64,000 nucleotides of DNA, taken from positions 9,426,854 through 9,490,853 of the forward strand of contig CM055072.1 of assembly GCA_029204045.2 (NCBI GenBank). Reading direction: 5' to 3'. A model generated the notes under the pieces. That model did no database searches. It was not told where the DNA came from and worked only from the letters and a program-made list of their open reading frames with translations. Shown piece after piece: positions 1-10,700 of this stretch (position 1 is its first letter; each line of letters opens with the position of its first letter). The translations under genes and the position numbers were made by a program. This DNA comes from Tillandsia leiboldiana. Taxonomy: Eukaryota > Streptophyta > Magnoliopsida > Poales > Bromeliaceae.

Positions 1-1074
1 ACCAGATCTCCGGCGCCTACGAAACCCACGACCCTCAGGATGAGATCGTGGAGGTCTCGGAGGTCCCTGCCCGCTCGTCTGACCCTCATCACCCGGTGCT
101 GGGCGCTTCGCCCCAGGAATCACTACGGGGGCTAGAGCCACCTCTGACATCACTGCCTCTCCAGACTCAACATATAACGCCTGCTCCATTGATGCCTCCA
201 AAGTCTGTAATCTGTGGGAGCGAACAAGCTGATAAATATCCCGGCGCAGCCCCCGCTCAAACATGTAGATCCGGTGAGACTCGTCCCTGGCCACGTGAGG
301 CATACTAGCCAACAGCTGATTGAATTCGGCTATGTATGCATTCACGGGCCGATCTCCCTGGCGGAGATTTCTCAGCTGCTCCTCCAATCTCTGACGAACA
401 CTCTCAGGAAAGAAGGCCCCTAACAGAAGTCTGCGGAACTCCGCCCAGGGAAGAATCCGCGTCGCAGGCGGACCAGCAGGCCGCACACGCCGCCACCAAG
501 CCTCGGCGTTGCCCTCCAAGTAGTGTGTAGCCAAAAAGACTCGAAATCGATCCTCAACGAACAAACTCTCAAAATGACGCTCCATGGCCGTGATCCAAGA
601 CTCTGCCTCCCACGGCTCAGCACTCATACCAGAAAAACGGGGTGGATCAAACCGGCGGAACCTCATCAACAGATCCACCACCGCACTCTGCTCAGCCAAA
701 GTCAAAGGTCCCATCGATCCAGGCGGTGGTATGCTAGAAACCGGCTCGACAGGAATAGCCGGCGCTGACGGGACCACAGGGGGCGCCACAGCTGGCGAAG
801 AAGGCACAGGCGAACACACAGGGGGTGCTACCACAGGCTGCGTCCTCTGCTCTAAAAGAAGCATCATCCGACCAAAGGCCTCCTCCTGGCGCCGAGAAGC
901 CTCCTCCTGGCGCTGAGAAGCCTCCTCCTGGCGCTGCACCGCCTCAGACAACTGGGCCAACTGAGCCTGAAGCTCCTGCACCTCACTCTGCTGACCCTGT
1001 GCTGGCTCCTCCTGCCCAGGCTCATCGGAGGGAAAAGGCTGAGAACGCGTCTGCACCCCGCGTCGGGGAGGCAT
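1..1074 (-). CDS. gag: Gy1 Gag polyprotein, N-terminal 358 residues (partial at window edge)
   Basis: Reading the minus strand from the ATG at 1074-1072 gives 358 uninterrupted codons to the first base of the window, so the C-terminal zinc knuckle, protease and pol lie off-window. The protein starts MPPRRGVQTRSQ, has a Gln/Glu-rich coiled-coil-like stretch (about residues 20-80, with repeats of the type RQEEAS), a Pro/Val-rich linker, then the Ty3/gypsy Gag core with GNAEAWWRRVRPAGPP and QLRNLRQGDRPV. It closely resembles the Gag of Gy7 (46927 onward), which continues into a chromovirus pol, so I infer a Tekay/Del-type Ty3/gypsy element. The absence of any stop or frameshift, unlike every other gag here, suggests a young copy. 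A candidate 3' splice site (TTGTGTGTTGTAG) ends 11 nt before the ATG. The role is the structural capsid/nucleocapsid protein. Confidence 0.88.
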   Translation of the reverse strand, partial: MPPRRGVQTRSQPFPSDEPGQEEPAQGQQSEVQELQAQLAQLSEAVQRQEEASQRQEEASRRQEEAFGRMMLLLEQRTQPVVAPPVCSPVPSSPAVAPPVVPSAPAIPVEPVSSIPPPGSMGPLTLAEQSAVVDLLMRFRRFDPPRFSGMSAEPWEAESWITAMERHFESLFVEDRFRVFLATHYLEGNAEAWWRRVRPAGPPATRILPWAEFRRLLLGAFFPESVRQRLEEQLRNLRQGDRPVNAYIAEFNQLLASMPHVARDESHRIYMFERGLRRDIYQLVRSHRLQTLEASMEQALYVESGEAVMSEVALAPVVIPGAKRPAPGDEGQTSGQGPPRPPRSHPEGRGFRRRRRSG

Positions 1075-1172
1075 CGTGCCCACCTACAACACACAAGGAA
1101 ACATCAGGACAGTACCAAACAATACACGACCCAATCCAGCGAAAGTCTAAGACATGTCATCCCTTCCCTAGC

Positions 1173-1198
1173 ATTATGTTGTCTGCAGCCAACATAAT
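1173..1198 (-). other. Gy1 leader hairpin with palindromic loop
   Basis: A perfect 9-bp stem (ATTATGTTG / CAACATAAT) encloses an 8-nt loop that contains the self-complementary hexamer CTGCAG. It lies about 160 nt downstream of the primer-binding site and upstream of gag. Equivalent hairpins occur in Gy7 (46816-46839) and Gy2 (6965-6988). By analogy with retroviral dimerisation sites (stem plus palindromic loop) it could pair two genomic RNAs; that role is inference. Confidence 0.6.
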
Positions 1199-1356
1199 CG
1201 CTTAGGAGAATAAACATGCCAATCACTCATCCCACCCCTTGGGAGAGGTATCAAACTCAATCAGGACTCTTGCTAACAGTCACGACTCTCACGTAGTCAT
1301 CCTAATGTCCAACCACAAGCCTAGGGTTTCTAAGTCCACAATGACCTACAACCTAG

Positions 1357-1368
1357 GCTCTGATACCA
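1357..1368 (-). other. Gy1 primer-binding site (initiator tRNA-Met)
   Basis: In element sense the 12 bases are TGGTATCAGAGC, complementary to the 3' end of plant initiator tRNA-Met. They lie seven bases after the LTR terminus TGACA. This fixes the element as minus-strand and the neighbouring LTR as its 5' LTR. Confidence 0.9.
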
Positions 1369-1702
1369 CCTAATCTGTCACGCCCCGGCGTCGAAACTGC
1401 GACCCGGGCTCGCCAACAGATCCGCCGCCCATACGGGAAGCCCGTATAGACGAAGCGACTAACCTGCAAAAGAGCATCTATACTATGCAGATATCAGAGC
1501 TGAAAGTAAAACTACTAGAAATAAAAAAACTATAAACAACACAAGTCCTCACCAAAAGTACAAAAGTCACTCGAGCAGAAGAAAATAAATACAACTCTAT
1601 ACCTCACTACAAAGTTCTCTCAACAGGAACTCTCAAAAGTAATAAGGGTACATCTACTCTCTGGACGACGACTGGTGGGGAACTATCTCGCGACTCCCTT
1701 AC

Positions 1703-1753
1703 CTCGATCAGAAGAAGCGGCAACAGGAGCAGCAGGAACCGGAGTAGAAGTCC
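1703..1753 (-). other. Candidate microexon in Gy1 LTR
   Basis: In element sense, 51 nt are flanked by an acceptor (TTTTCCCACAG) and a strong donor (GATCGAG followed by GTAAGGG). The same layout is in Gy6 (55798-55848, 51 nt) and Gy7 (46249-46290, 42 nt). A first-exon donor is at 4041-4040 (AACAG then GTGAGG), and an acceptor just before gag is at 1085-1084. Splicing is predicted from consensus only. Confidence 0.45.
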
Positions 1754-4312
1754 CTGTGGGAAAATACACCACGACGGGTGTGAGAACTACGTCCCAAGTA
1801 GTTCTCAGTGGGTGCCGCCAACAAGCCCGACGGTCTGCCCACTAAGTCTACTAGAGGCATAAAGTCACAATATAAAACTGAAATGAAAGGCTGGAAAAGT
1901 AACTCAACAGCTACTATGCCTCTATCTAGATGCTCAAGAAAAGGAACAGATGAAACATGATGCATCTACTAACACACACAGTAAACTCACCAAATCTAAA
2001 CTGACTGCCTCAAAGGGTCCAGTCAAACCTGCGCCCACCTACTGCCGCATATCCTCAACAGGACGGGTCTACCGTAGGGTGTCCGTGACTGCCGCCAACC
2101 GGGCCAGTCAGAGGGACGGCGTCGACAAGTCGCGATAGCAAGTAACAGGCCCAACTCCGGAGTGGCTCTCGAGGGGAGCGACCCCACCGAGGAAAGTATC
2201 CGCGTATCTCTGTCGAGCTCAAATATGGCTCATGCAGGCTATAGTCCAAACCACGATCAACAAGATCGACCAACAACACCAACTCTCAACCACAAGCTGG
2301 AAGTCACACAGCTGGGGCCACCGTCCACCAGACGGCTCCCACAACAGAACACTAAACTCTCCAGAAAGACCGACACCATAAGGGTTCGGAAACCCGATAG
2401 ACCGGCGCTAAGAACCCTATCAAACAAGAACAGACTCTAGGCTCCGACTATCGAAGTTCCCGATCCCTTATAGTTCGGGAAAGCAATAATCACAGTACCA
2501 CTCGCAGAAGACACCAACAGGGCCCGAAAGTCCCGGGAGACCTACCCCTACAACCCTATCAAACAAGAACAGGTTCCAGGCTCGGCCCCCGTGGCTTTCG
2601 TCCCGACAGAGGAACGACCCCTAGAACCCAGACCACTCGAATCCTTTCGAGTGGGGAGATTTACGGGAAAAGGTGACATTTGTTATTGAAAACTAATTTG
2701 ATCTGGAAGAAATCCGTATTTAATGATTTTAGTTCTTTTTAGAAAAACAGTTAGAAAACAAGTGTTTTACCCAAACCCCGAAGGGCTGATGCCTTTGTCC
2801 AATCAAACAAGAACAGACTCCAGCGGCCCTTCGATGTTTGGAAGAAAACATTGGTAGACTAAAATCATGTATATGTCGAAAAGGGTTCTGGGTTCTAGGT
2901 CCGGCTAACACTAGTAAACTACTGCCACTAACACAGTGGCGACGACCCAAACAGGGGAAAACAAGATCTCTCGGGTCCACCGTTTACCCTAAACGGTTCC
3001 CGATACAGACAAGCGAACCACTACATCTACCAGACTCCACTCTGCTCCCAAGCACGAGTGCAATGCATCCCACACTATAGAGAAGTCCCGACCGCTCGGC
3101 CCACTACCCGGGCGAGGATAACACTAAGTCCAGGAATGCGACATAAAGTGTGGATGTCTAAACATAAATAACCCTAGCCCAAGTGAGGGTTTTCTACTGG
3201 TCTGGTTACACATGCAACATATGACGGGGGTGCTAGGTCAGGTTCCAATATAATAATTATTTAACATGATAGTAGGAAGCAAGAGATCACAAGATCGACA
3301 GATAAAACAAGAATCAACAATTCCTACGCTCTAGCATGCTACCCAAGTCCAATCACTATCATGCATGATTCTATATCAATAGAATTAGAGTACAATCCAT
3401 AGATCTTGAAAGCAAGCCACCCACCTGAAGACGCTAACTGTCCGGAGTCGTACAGCTGAGAAAACCAGGAAAGTAACCACTCTAGGTCCAACAGGTCCAG
3501 CACAGTCCACAATCCCTCCTGGGTACAACATAAGGCTACAGTTACACTTTAAATCCATTAAAATCCAGGTTTTACAAATCTGCTGGGAACAGTCCACTTA
3601 CTGCGAAATTTTCACCTGTAAAACGAACTCCAAAAATTCTGATAAAAATACCACAGCGATGCTCGCGTTGATAGTTTCGAAATGGGTACCTGCACGTCCA
3701 ATTCTGAGCACCGTAGGCCAAGTTACAAATTCTACAGTATCGGTGCGCACAATCCCAAAACCATTCAACTGTAACCTCTTGTACAGATAAAAGGAACAGT
3801 GTATACCTTCGGGGAGGTCTCCAAAAATTCCAAGAAAAATCCACAATGATCCTCGCGTCGAGTAGATGAAAAAAGTCTATAAGCACGTCTTGATCCGAGA
3901 CTCGTGCGCGAAGATCTCCTCAAGAGAAGGTGCTGCCCTCACCAAAATCTCACAGCAAGAAGGGTCCCAGTGAGCACGAGAAAACTCCTTGAAAAACGCG
4001 AAATCTGAAAATGTGCGAGAAACCGAAAATCGTAGCCTCACCTGTTACGAATCCAGCAGCGAAGAAATCGCTCGAAAAGATCGTCGGAGTAGACCAGGGG
4101 AGCTAAAACACTGCTGCTGCGCCGAAGAAGAACACAGGAACCACCACGTCGCGCCGCGCTGTAAAATAGAGAACCTCGGGATGCGTGCCTATAAAATCCC
4201 AAAACTTTGCAGGTGGATCCAGAGCTTGAAGATGAAGAAATCTTCTTAAGGTTGCTCGGGCAGAGGAGGCTCGAAAAGAGGAGAAAAGGGGAGAAGAAAG
4301 AGGCTCGGGCTG

Positions 4313-4321
4313 CTATTTAAA
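4313..4321 (-). promoter_or_regulatory. Gy1 LTR TATA-like box
   Basis: Element-sense TTTAAATAG lies in GGCC-TTTAAATAG-CAGCCC, downstream of the GC-rich U3 and upstream of a pyrimidine-rich patch. It occupies the same place as the TATA boxes of Gy6 and Gy7. Confidence 0.5.
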
Positions 4322-4359
4322 GGCCCCAAAAAACAATTGGAGAAATACCGAAATTGTCC

Positions 4360-4458
4360 CTAGATTCGGGCGGCTACAGTGCAGCCCAGCCCAGATTCGG
4401 GCGGCTACAGTGCGGCCCACCCCGAATTCGGGCGGCTACAGTGCAGCCCGGCCCGGAC
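4360..4458 (-). repeat. 31-bp tandem triplication next to the Gy1 TATA-like box
   Basis: Three adjacent copies of a unit of about 31 bp, each carrying ATTCGGGCGGCTACAGTGC (plus strand), differ by a few substitutions. They lie about 40-140 bp upstream of the TATA-like box. Gy6 has a single related motif (CTGTAGCAGCCCG, about 41049). Confidence 0.7.
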
Positions 4459-4642
4459 GGTTTCGGGCGCGCACAGTGCGGCCCGGCCCGGCCCAGCCCG
4501 CACACGGGATCCAGCCGGACGCTTGCTTGGTCCGACCCGCGCCGGCGCCCGCCACGTGTCCCCCGAACACGCCGCAGCCGTGCAAGCCGCCACGGGGAGC
4601 GCCACGTGTCCCTGCCCGCGTCAACGCGGTAGGTGGCGCCCG

Positions 4643-4941
4643 CGAATCAGCGGGCGCCACGTGGCACGCCCACGTCGCCCGCGCCTGCCCCGCGTACGGC
4701 CACCTGCCCCGCGCGCTGCGTGGACCGCGCGCGCATGCGCCCGCCAACCGGGTGCCGCCACGTGGCGCACCCCGGTCCACGCCACCCCGCACGCTCCCGC
4801 GGACCGAGCGCACCTGAGCCGCCCAATCAGGCGCTGCCACGTGGCACGCCCCCGGTCCACGCGCCCCGCGGTGCACCCCGGTCCTAACCCTTGCGCTCCG
4901 TGGACCCGGCCGCGTGCGCCGGCCAATCCGGGCCTGCCACG
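4643..4941 (-). promoter_or_regulatory. Array of ERSE-like modules in Gy1 U3
   Basis: Four modules fit CCAAT-N9-CCACG on the plus strand (CGTGG-N9-ATTGG in element sense). Two are perfect (4823-4841 and 4923-4941) and two have one mismatch in the CCAAT half (4643-4661 CGAAT; 4744-4762 CCAAC). Each CCACG belongs to a full CCACGTGG G-box. CCAAT-N9-CCACG is the published ERSE-I consensus (NF-Y plus bZIP). Response to ER stress is inferred. An ABA/light G-box role is the alternative reading. Confidence 0.6.
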
Positions 4942-5277
4942 TGGCACCCCCGCCGGTCCACGGCTCCCCCATGCACCATAAATCCAGTAAATTTTCCGGG
5001 AGTCCGTTTTTGGGCATCCGGACTCAGTATTTGGCAAACAAAAAGCCATTTCCAAGCGTTTTTCCGTGCTGAATCCATTTCCGCCGTCTATTTGGCCTAA
5101 TTCTTTTTCAAAATTTCGGCAAACCCAGCCGAAAGCCAACACAGCTAAAAAAAAACTTACAGGGTCCATCTGTGGCATCCCATTGATGCACCATGGGCCA
5201 GATACACCAACAACAGGTGTTCTAACAGTGGATCCATCGGAAAAATGCTGCATGGGGTTCGGGGGTCCTACACTTCG

Positions 5278-6746
5278 CCCGATCCCAAGAAGAGTTCTGG
5301 GCAGGTGGCCGGCGGTGGGGAGTGTCGCCGGCGCCGGAGCAAATAGCTTGGCCGAAGTGCAAGTTTACACAAAACTAGGGTTCAATTCTGCGATTTATTG
5401 GCTTGATCAAACTCCACCAAATTTGGTGGGGGTTGATCTCCATCTTCTACAGTCTATGCCTACCCATTTTGGTTCATTTTTATCCACCGGTCGAAGAGAA
5501 CAACCAAGGTGAAGAATTATTAGGTTTCCGGCGAGGTTATTCTCCTGCCGGCAACCGGCCGTGCATGGGGAGCTCGGGCTTGGCACGAAGCATCTACAGA
5601 CTCTATAGAGTCGGCTTCCAACAGTCTAAGGGGCTACAAACCAAGGAGAGAGAAGCCTTACCTTCGCCGGAGTTGGAGAAGAAGGGTAAAGCCGGTTTCT
5701 CTCCTCCTCCCCCGCGCGGCCACGGCAACCTTCAAGATGGTTCTCAGACACAGGAGATCACCACAGGAACTCCAGATCCAAGCCTTGTTCAACTTGGTTC
5801 CAACCTTTCTCCTCTCTCTCTCTCTCGAATGGGGAAGGTCCCTTGGTGATTCCGAGCCTAAAAAGGGAACGGCTGGGGAGCTTAATTAGCCTCCAAATAC
5901 GCTCGTAACCGCCCCCCTTCCCCCCACTACGGGCAGTTCAAAAGTCTCAATTCAAAAAAATATCTTTTGGCTATAATTGCTAATTGGTCCCCACACAATA
6001 AACCCTAAGCCCTTAGGTCCCTACTGTAGGTCCATCTTGCACCCAGATACCTCACCAAAAAATCTCATTCGAAACGGTACATAAAATATAAGCACTTTTG
6101 CAAAATTACCCCCTTTTTCGGTGCCTTTCACGTATTTCAAGATAAACGGATCGTCGAAACGAAAAACAGACTTCGCCACGACGTCCGGCTCGTCGAGACC
6201 TGTCAAGTAGACCCTTTGCTCGACTAATTTGGTTTTTAAATAAAATCTCGGGCCATAATGTTTTATTAGGCCGCGGATTGGCGTACGCACTTCGATGCAC
6301 CCGGATCGCCAGACGCGAAATCCGACAGTGCCGTTGTGCTCAGAACGTCGAAATTAGTTAGAATCGACTACTCATGTTGCTAGGTTCAGGGTTTAGACGG
6401 CGAAACGGCCGGCGTCGGTCGACGGGGAACTTAAAACAGGGGTTACTATTCACAACTTAAGTTGTGGGACCCGCCAGCTTCTCCGCTGATTTCTGAAAGA
6501 TCCGACCGTCAGATCGTCGACAAGTGAATATGAACCTTTCATGTTTCGACGAGACGATCGCAATGGTCATTTCGGATTTTCGAGATTTGGCTCGAATTTG
6601 AAAGGCAATATTTCTGTCTCGTAAAGTGTGCAATTTACAAAGTAGAAAAATGTCAATTGCGCTATTAGTGCTCTTCTAATTCTGAGTCATCTTGACTCCA
6701 TTCTTTTCTTTCATTTGTTTCGAATTTAAATTTCACGAATCTTACA
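5278..6746 (-). repeat. Gy2 3' LTR, first 1.47 kb (rest displaced by Gy1)
   Basis: It aligns with 10682-12150 at a constant offset of 5404 bases, with no indels and by eye roughly 18 substitutions, so it is the other LTR of Gy2. In element sense it starts TGTAAGATTCG at 6746. The alignment stops exactly at the Gy1 insertion; the remaining 3 kb should lie beyond the left edge on the far side of Gy1. Confidence 0.85.
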
Positions 6747-6764
6747 TCACTTACAACTTAAAAG

Positions 6765-6784
6765 AAGTTTCGTCCCCGAAACTT
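6765..6784 (-). other. Gy2 hairpin before the 3' LTR
   Basis: AAGTTTCG / CGAAACTT form a perfect 8-bp stem around a 4-nt loop (TCCC on plus, GGGA in element sense), 19 nt from the 3' LTR. Related hairpins lie at the same place in Gy7 (52349-52364) and Gy3 (15630-15645). Confidence 0.55.
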
Positions 6785-6964
6785 ACAACTTAAAAAAAAG
6801 TTTTGTTCCCGAAGCTTAAACTTAACTAAGCGACTATTAAGCCTCTAACAGGTTCGCAGTAGTGACAATCAGTCACAAAGTATCGGCAACTCTCGGGCTA
6901 CTCTTTTAAACCCAATCTGATACTCCCCATTACAGGGCAGAGTATTTCCTCAGTTCTTTCGACA

Positions 6965-6988
6965 GTACGTTGTCTGCAGCCAACGTGC
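6965..6988 (-). other. Gy2 leader hairpin with palindromic loop (compensatory change)
   Basis: Same loop as Gy1 and Gy7 (CTGCAG inside an 8-nt loop), but the stem is ACGTTG / CAACGT instead of ATGTTG / CAACAT. Both sides changed together, so pairing is kept. The outer stem extends with a G-U and a G-C pair. Confidence 0.6.
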
Positions 6989-7635
6989 TTACCAAAAGAA
7001 GGCGAAATACCCTAGATCTGTCGCCAACAACTAGTTGGGGACACAACTCATATCTGAAAGTACATCACATACCTCTCATCACAGTCTCTATGCCGATGAC
7101 ATAACCTCTACCAAGGATCACTACATTTTGTGGCCATGAATGCCACCATGACTATGCACAAAAATCTAGAACCATATTCTAATGTTTACCAACACCTTAT
7201 TAGAATTTACGCATAGGCCAAAATTTAAATCCTACCCAACTCAGGATTTACCATCGGGCACATAGGCCACTGAATTATGACACGGGAACACTGAAGGATC
7301 AACAATTTGTTCAACCTCTGGGCAAATTGTGGGGCTGGTGCAGTACTAGCAGTCATCTGCTGCTGTGCCATCAGTTAGACAATTACGGCAAGAACGGTGG
7401 TCAATCCTTCAACCACATGTACTGTAACTGATCTGGGCCCTCTGGCTCCACTGAAACATCTGGCCCACGGTCGAAACCATTACCGCGGTTAACCCTGCAC
7501 TAACAATGATCCCCAAAACGCGAACACGAAACACACCTAAGCTTTAAACCGTTATGCCAAAACCCAGCGCTCTCTCACGAACACAAGTCATCCTAGGGTT
7601 CGTTCCTAGCCAAACCTAGGCATCGTATTCCTATT

Positions 7636-7647
7636 GCTCTGATACCA
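7636..7647 (-). other. Gy2 primer-binding site (initiator tRNA-Met)
   Basis: Element-sense TGGTATCAGAGC, complementary to initiator tRNA-Met, seven bases after the LTR terminus. Confidence 0.88.
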
Positions 7648-7654
7648 TCTAATC

Positions 7655-7685
7655 TGTCACGCCCCGAGTTCAAAAACCAGTGTAT

Positions 7686-7721
<36 letters not shown>

Positions 7722-10700
7722 CAGAGTTGCAAATCTTCCAGGGCAATGACAGACCGCCACACATATAGAAGAGTCCCAATCCCCGATGGAATTGAGCCTT
7801 TTCTATATATGCACGGCTAGCTTGGCAACAAACATCAGAGTACTAACTACGTACTACAAATAATAATATTACAAATAACTTCACAAATATTACAACGTCT
7901 TTTCTCTAATAACTGTTACACAACTTCCGGCTGTCCAGGGTCAATCTCTAACTCGGAACCTCACCAACTCGTCCCGACATCCCAGCACCCGCTCGACCTG
8001 AAAACAGTCACCCGAGGGTGTGAGACACACCGGAGTGTATCCCAGTGGGCACGACGAGCCGAGAAATAGCAGATCGTACCTACTGGTATACAATACTAGA
8101 GGATAGTAATAATCACATGTTAGGACAAGCAGATATGTATTTGAAGCTGTAAATAAAGCAAATTGACAAAATCTTGGAGCAAGCATAGGTTGATAACTAT
8201 AGCAGGAACCAGGTAATCATGAGATATGATAAAAGCAGGTTATGACAAAAACAGGCTAAACAGGCAACACATGCATCAATAACTGAAATAACAAGTTACC
8301 CAATCACAAGCCACCATATTGGTCTACAAGACCTCAGGCAAACTGCCCACCTGGCACCACCTGGTTGACATTCCCCCCCTGGGGGTCACGGGTCGCCACT
8401 GCTGACCACTTTACCGGTAAAGAACAAAGCGCACGGGGAGCGACCCCGGATATGTTCGTGACGTACAACGGTGCGGGCGATCAATGCAAATGCTCAAGCT
8501 CACGGTCCACTGACCGGATAATCGGCAACAAGCCGGGAAATCCCCACTGGGATGCAATATCAGAATCAACTGAATCTCAACTCATATGCAGGAATAATCA
8601 TCAACTAATCCAATCAAGGATGCAATATCTGAATCAACTGGATCTCAACTCATATGGAGGAATAATCATCAACTAATCCAATCAAGGATGCAATATCTGA
8701 ATCAATTGAATCTCAACGCAATGCAATATCAACAACAGCAACTATGAAATATGAATCAATAATGTTGATAGACAGATATGACCTTATCCAGAAATCAAGT
8801 CATGGTACTTAGGAAACAACTGATCATCAATCTAGCAAACAAACCAACCTTACACCACTAAACACACATTTTTGGAAAAATCATTTTAAAAACAGGTTTA
8901 GATCCAACCCTCGAAGAGCAATGCCTTTGTCCTATCAAACCAGAACAGACTCAGGCGACCCAACGATGTTCGGTAAAATGTAATTTAATTAAAACTATGT
9001 GTCTAGCAGTGTATCGAAAGATCAACGGATAAACAGGCTAAACGTCTAATGCTAATCAACAGGCATGGCAATGTCCAGAATAAGGATATCAAATATGAAA
9101 GCATCACCTAGAATCAATTATACTTTGCAACGGATAAATAGAGATCAATAATCAAGCATAAAGCATCAACGAAAAGGATATGCTCAAAGTAGAAACTAAG
9201 CTTCAAAAACAGGGGTCCAACTAATACTGTACCCCAGAGGGCCGAAATGATAAGCCCGGACCGAAGATAAACCCACCTGATAAATCGCAGGCGACTAAAC
9301 CAAATCGACTGTATGCTCAGAACCAGAGTCCACTGAATCAACCTGAATCAAACATAGTTCAGGAACTTAGTTTAATTCTAACTTAACCTAAACTATCCCA
9401 ATCAACTTAAATCTTTTAACAATGTTTAACGACAACATCTAGACCAACATACTGTTTTTAACTTTATACAATGTCATTTATGCGTTTAGACCCCTAGGGT
9501 TTCCGAAAATCGCACTTTTAGTGCCATTGGAGCACTGTTTTCGCTCGTTCTTTCAACTGGAATTTAATTTTAACGAACCGTCACTTCCAGCAGGTGACTT
9601 TTAACTTGCTGAACATCGTGCTCACACATTTGCGGCAGCACGAAACCCGAGGAAAACTTCGGGCCATAGAATACCATTCTAACATAGCCTAATTGCATTT
9701 TTGTTTCAGCAGCTGATCAAACCTTAAATTAAACGCGAGCATCGCGTTCAGTGACCCCAAATTAGCCAGGAGCTCACTGTCGCGGCTTTGCAAACAGCCC
9801 GGAATAGTGTTTGGGCTAAACTATTCTTTTAAGGGTTAGTTAACCTATAACTTAACCTTTAATAATCCAATTCAAATTCTGCTTTAGATTTAAGTTCACA
9901 GCAACCTAAAAACCCTGGGGCTTGCTTCATTTGCAGCCCAGCAGTTGCTGGATCAACCAGATCCACACCTAGTCAACTAACAATGCATACAATGCTCCAA
10001 ACTTCAGTCCACACTGATCCTGTTTGATCTGAAGTGAGCATCAAGCTCAGGGAACAATTAGGAGCAAGTTTTATATTTACATCGAAGCCAAATTCAATAT
10101 AAAAACTCACTGTGGCATTTCCACAAACAGGTGGTGTGCATTATTTACACCACACACACAAGCCATTCCCAAACCTGGTTCTCAGCAATTACTGGACCAA
10201 ATCCTGTGAAACTTGAAGGGAATTGCTCCACAGGGCACAGGCAACATTCCCAGCATTTTGGTTTTCACCTTGCACCCTCGGATTGCCGGAGCCCGAGGTT
10301 GAAGAAGATGCCTCAAACCTCGAAATTCGTGACTGTTCAACCAAGGGTTCTTGGACTTAACCAAAAGCACCTACAGGTGCTAACACCCTCAGTGAACCCT
10401 CCTGTGCCTGTGGCCGGCAACAGAACACGGCGGCGGCGCGGCGGTGGCAAGCTCGATTTTGGAGCTTTTACCAACAATGGCAACTTTTCACTCATTGGGT
10501 TTCGGGTGCAAAGGACAGCACCAATAGCTTCCTTGCAAGTTTTTAGGAAGGTCTGGCCTTGTCCCCGCCGTCGGAGGTCGCCGGATTACCGGCCGCCATT
10601 AATGGCCTCAAGCTCGGGCCATCCATGGCCGGCCCTCATTCGGGCTGCATGGATGCCATGCAAAGGCATGGATGGACTTCCCCCGATCCCAAGAAGAGTT

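Larger units (their letters stand above)
1376..5272 (-). repeat. Gy1 5' LTR (3.9 kb)
   Basis: In element sense the LTR starts TGTAGGACCCCCGAA at 5272 and ends GGGGCGTGACA at 1376, next to the PBS. Its interior matches LTR Gy6 (40257 onward) in order: GC-rich U3 with G-box/CCAAT modules, TATA-like box, long leader, and a short candidate exon. It is inserted in the 3' LTR of Gy2. The five bases CTTCG after 5272 continue the Gy2 LTR and are the likely target-site duplication; the partner copy would be beyond the left edge. Confidence 0.85.
6747..7654 (-). mobile_element. Gy2 internal region, non-coding (908 bp)
   Basis: Between the two LTRs there is only 908 bp and no recognisable gag or pol. 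It retains the PBS (7636-7647), the palindromic-loop hairpin (6965-6988) and the hairpin that precedes the 3' LTR (6765-6784). Very long LTRs around a non-coding interior resemble LARD-type non-autonomous elements. A large internal deletion of a coding parent is equally possible. Confidence 0.7.

Noticed and set aside
4379..5253. Several overlapping 130-210 codon frames on both strands
   Set aside because: GC-rich U3 of the Gy1 LTR lacks stops by composition; Arg/Pro/Ala-rich, no domain, all frames open at once.
8301..8700. Plus-strand 103-codon frame in Gy2 LTR
   Set aside because: Antisense to the element and covers a short tandem duplication (GCAATATCTGAATCAACTG); no protein similarity recognised.
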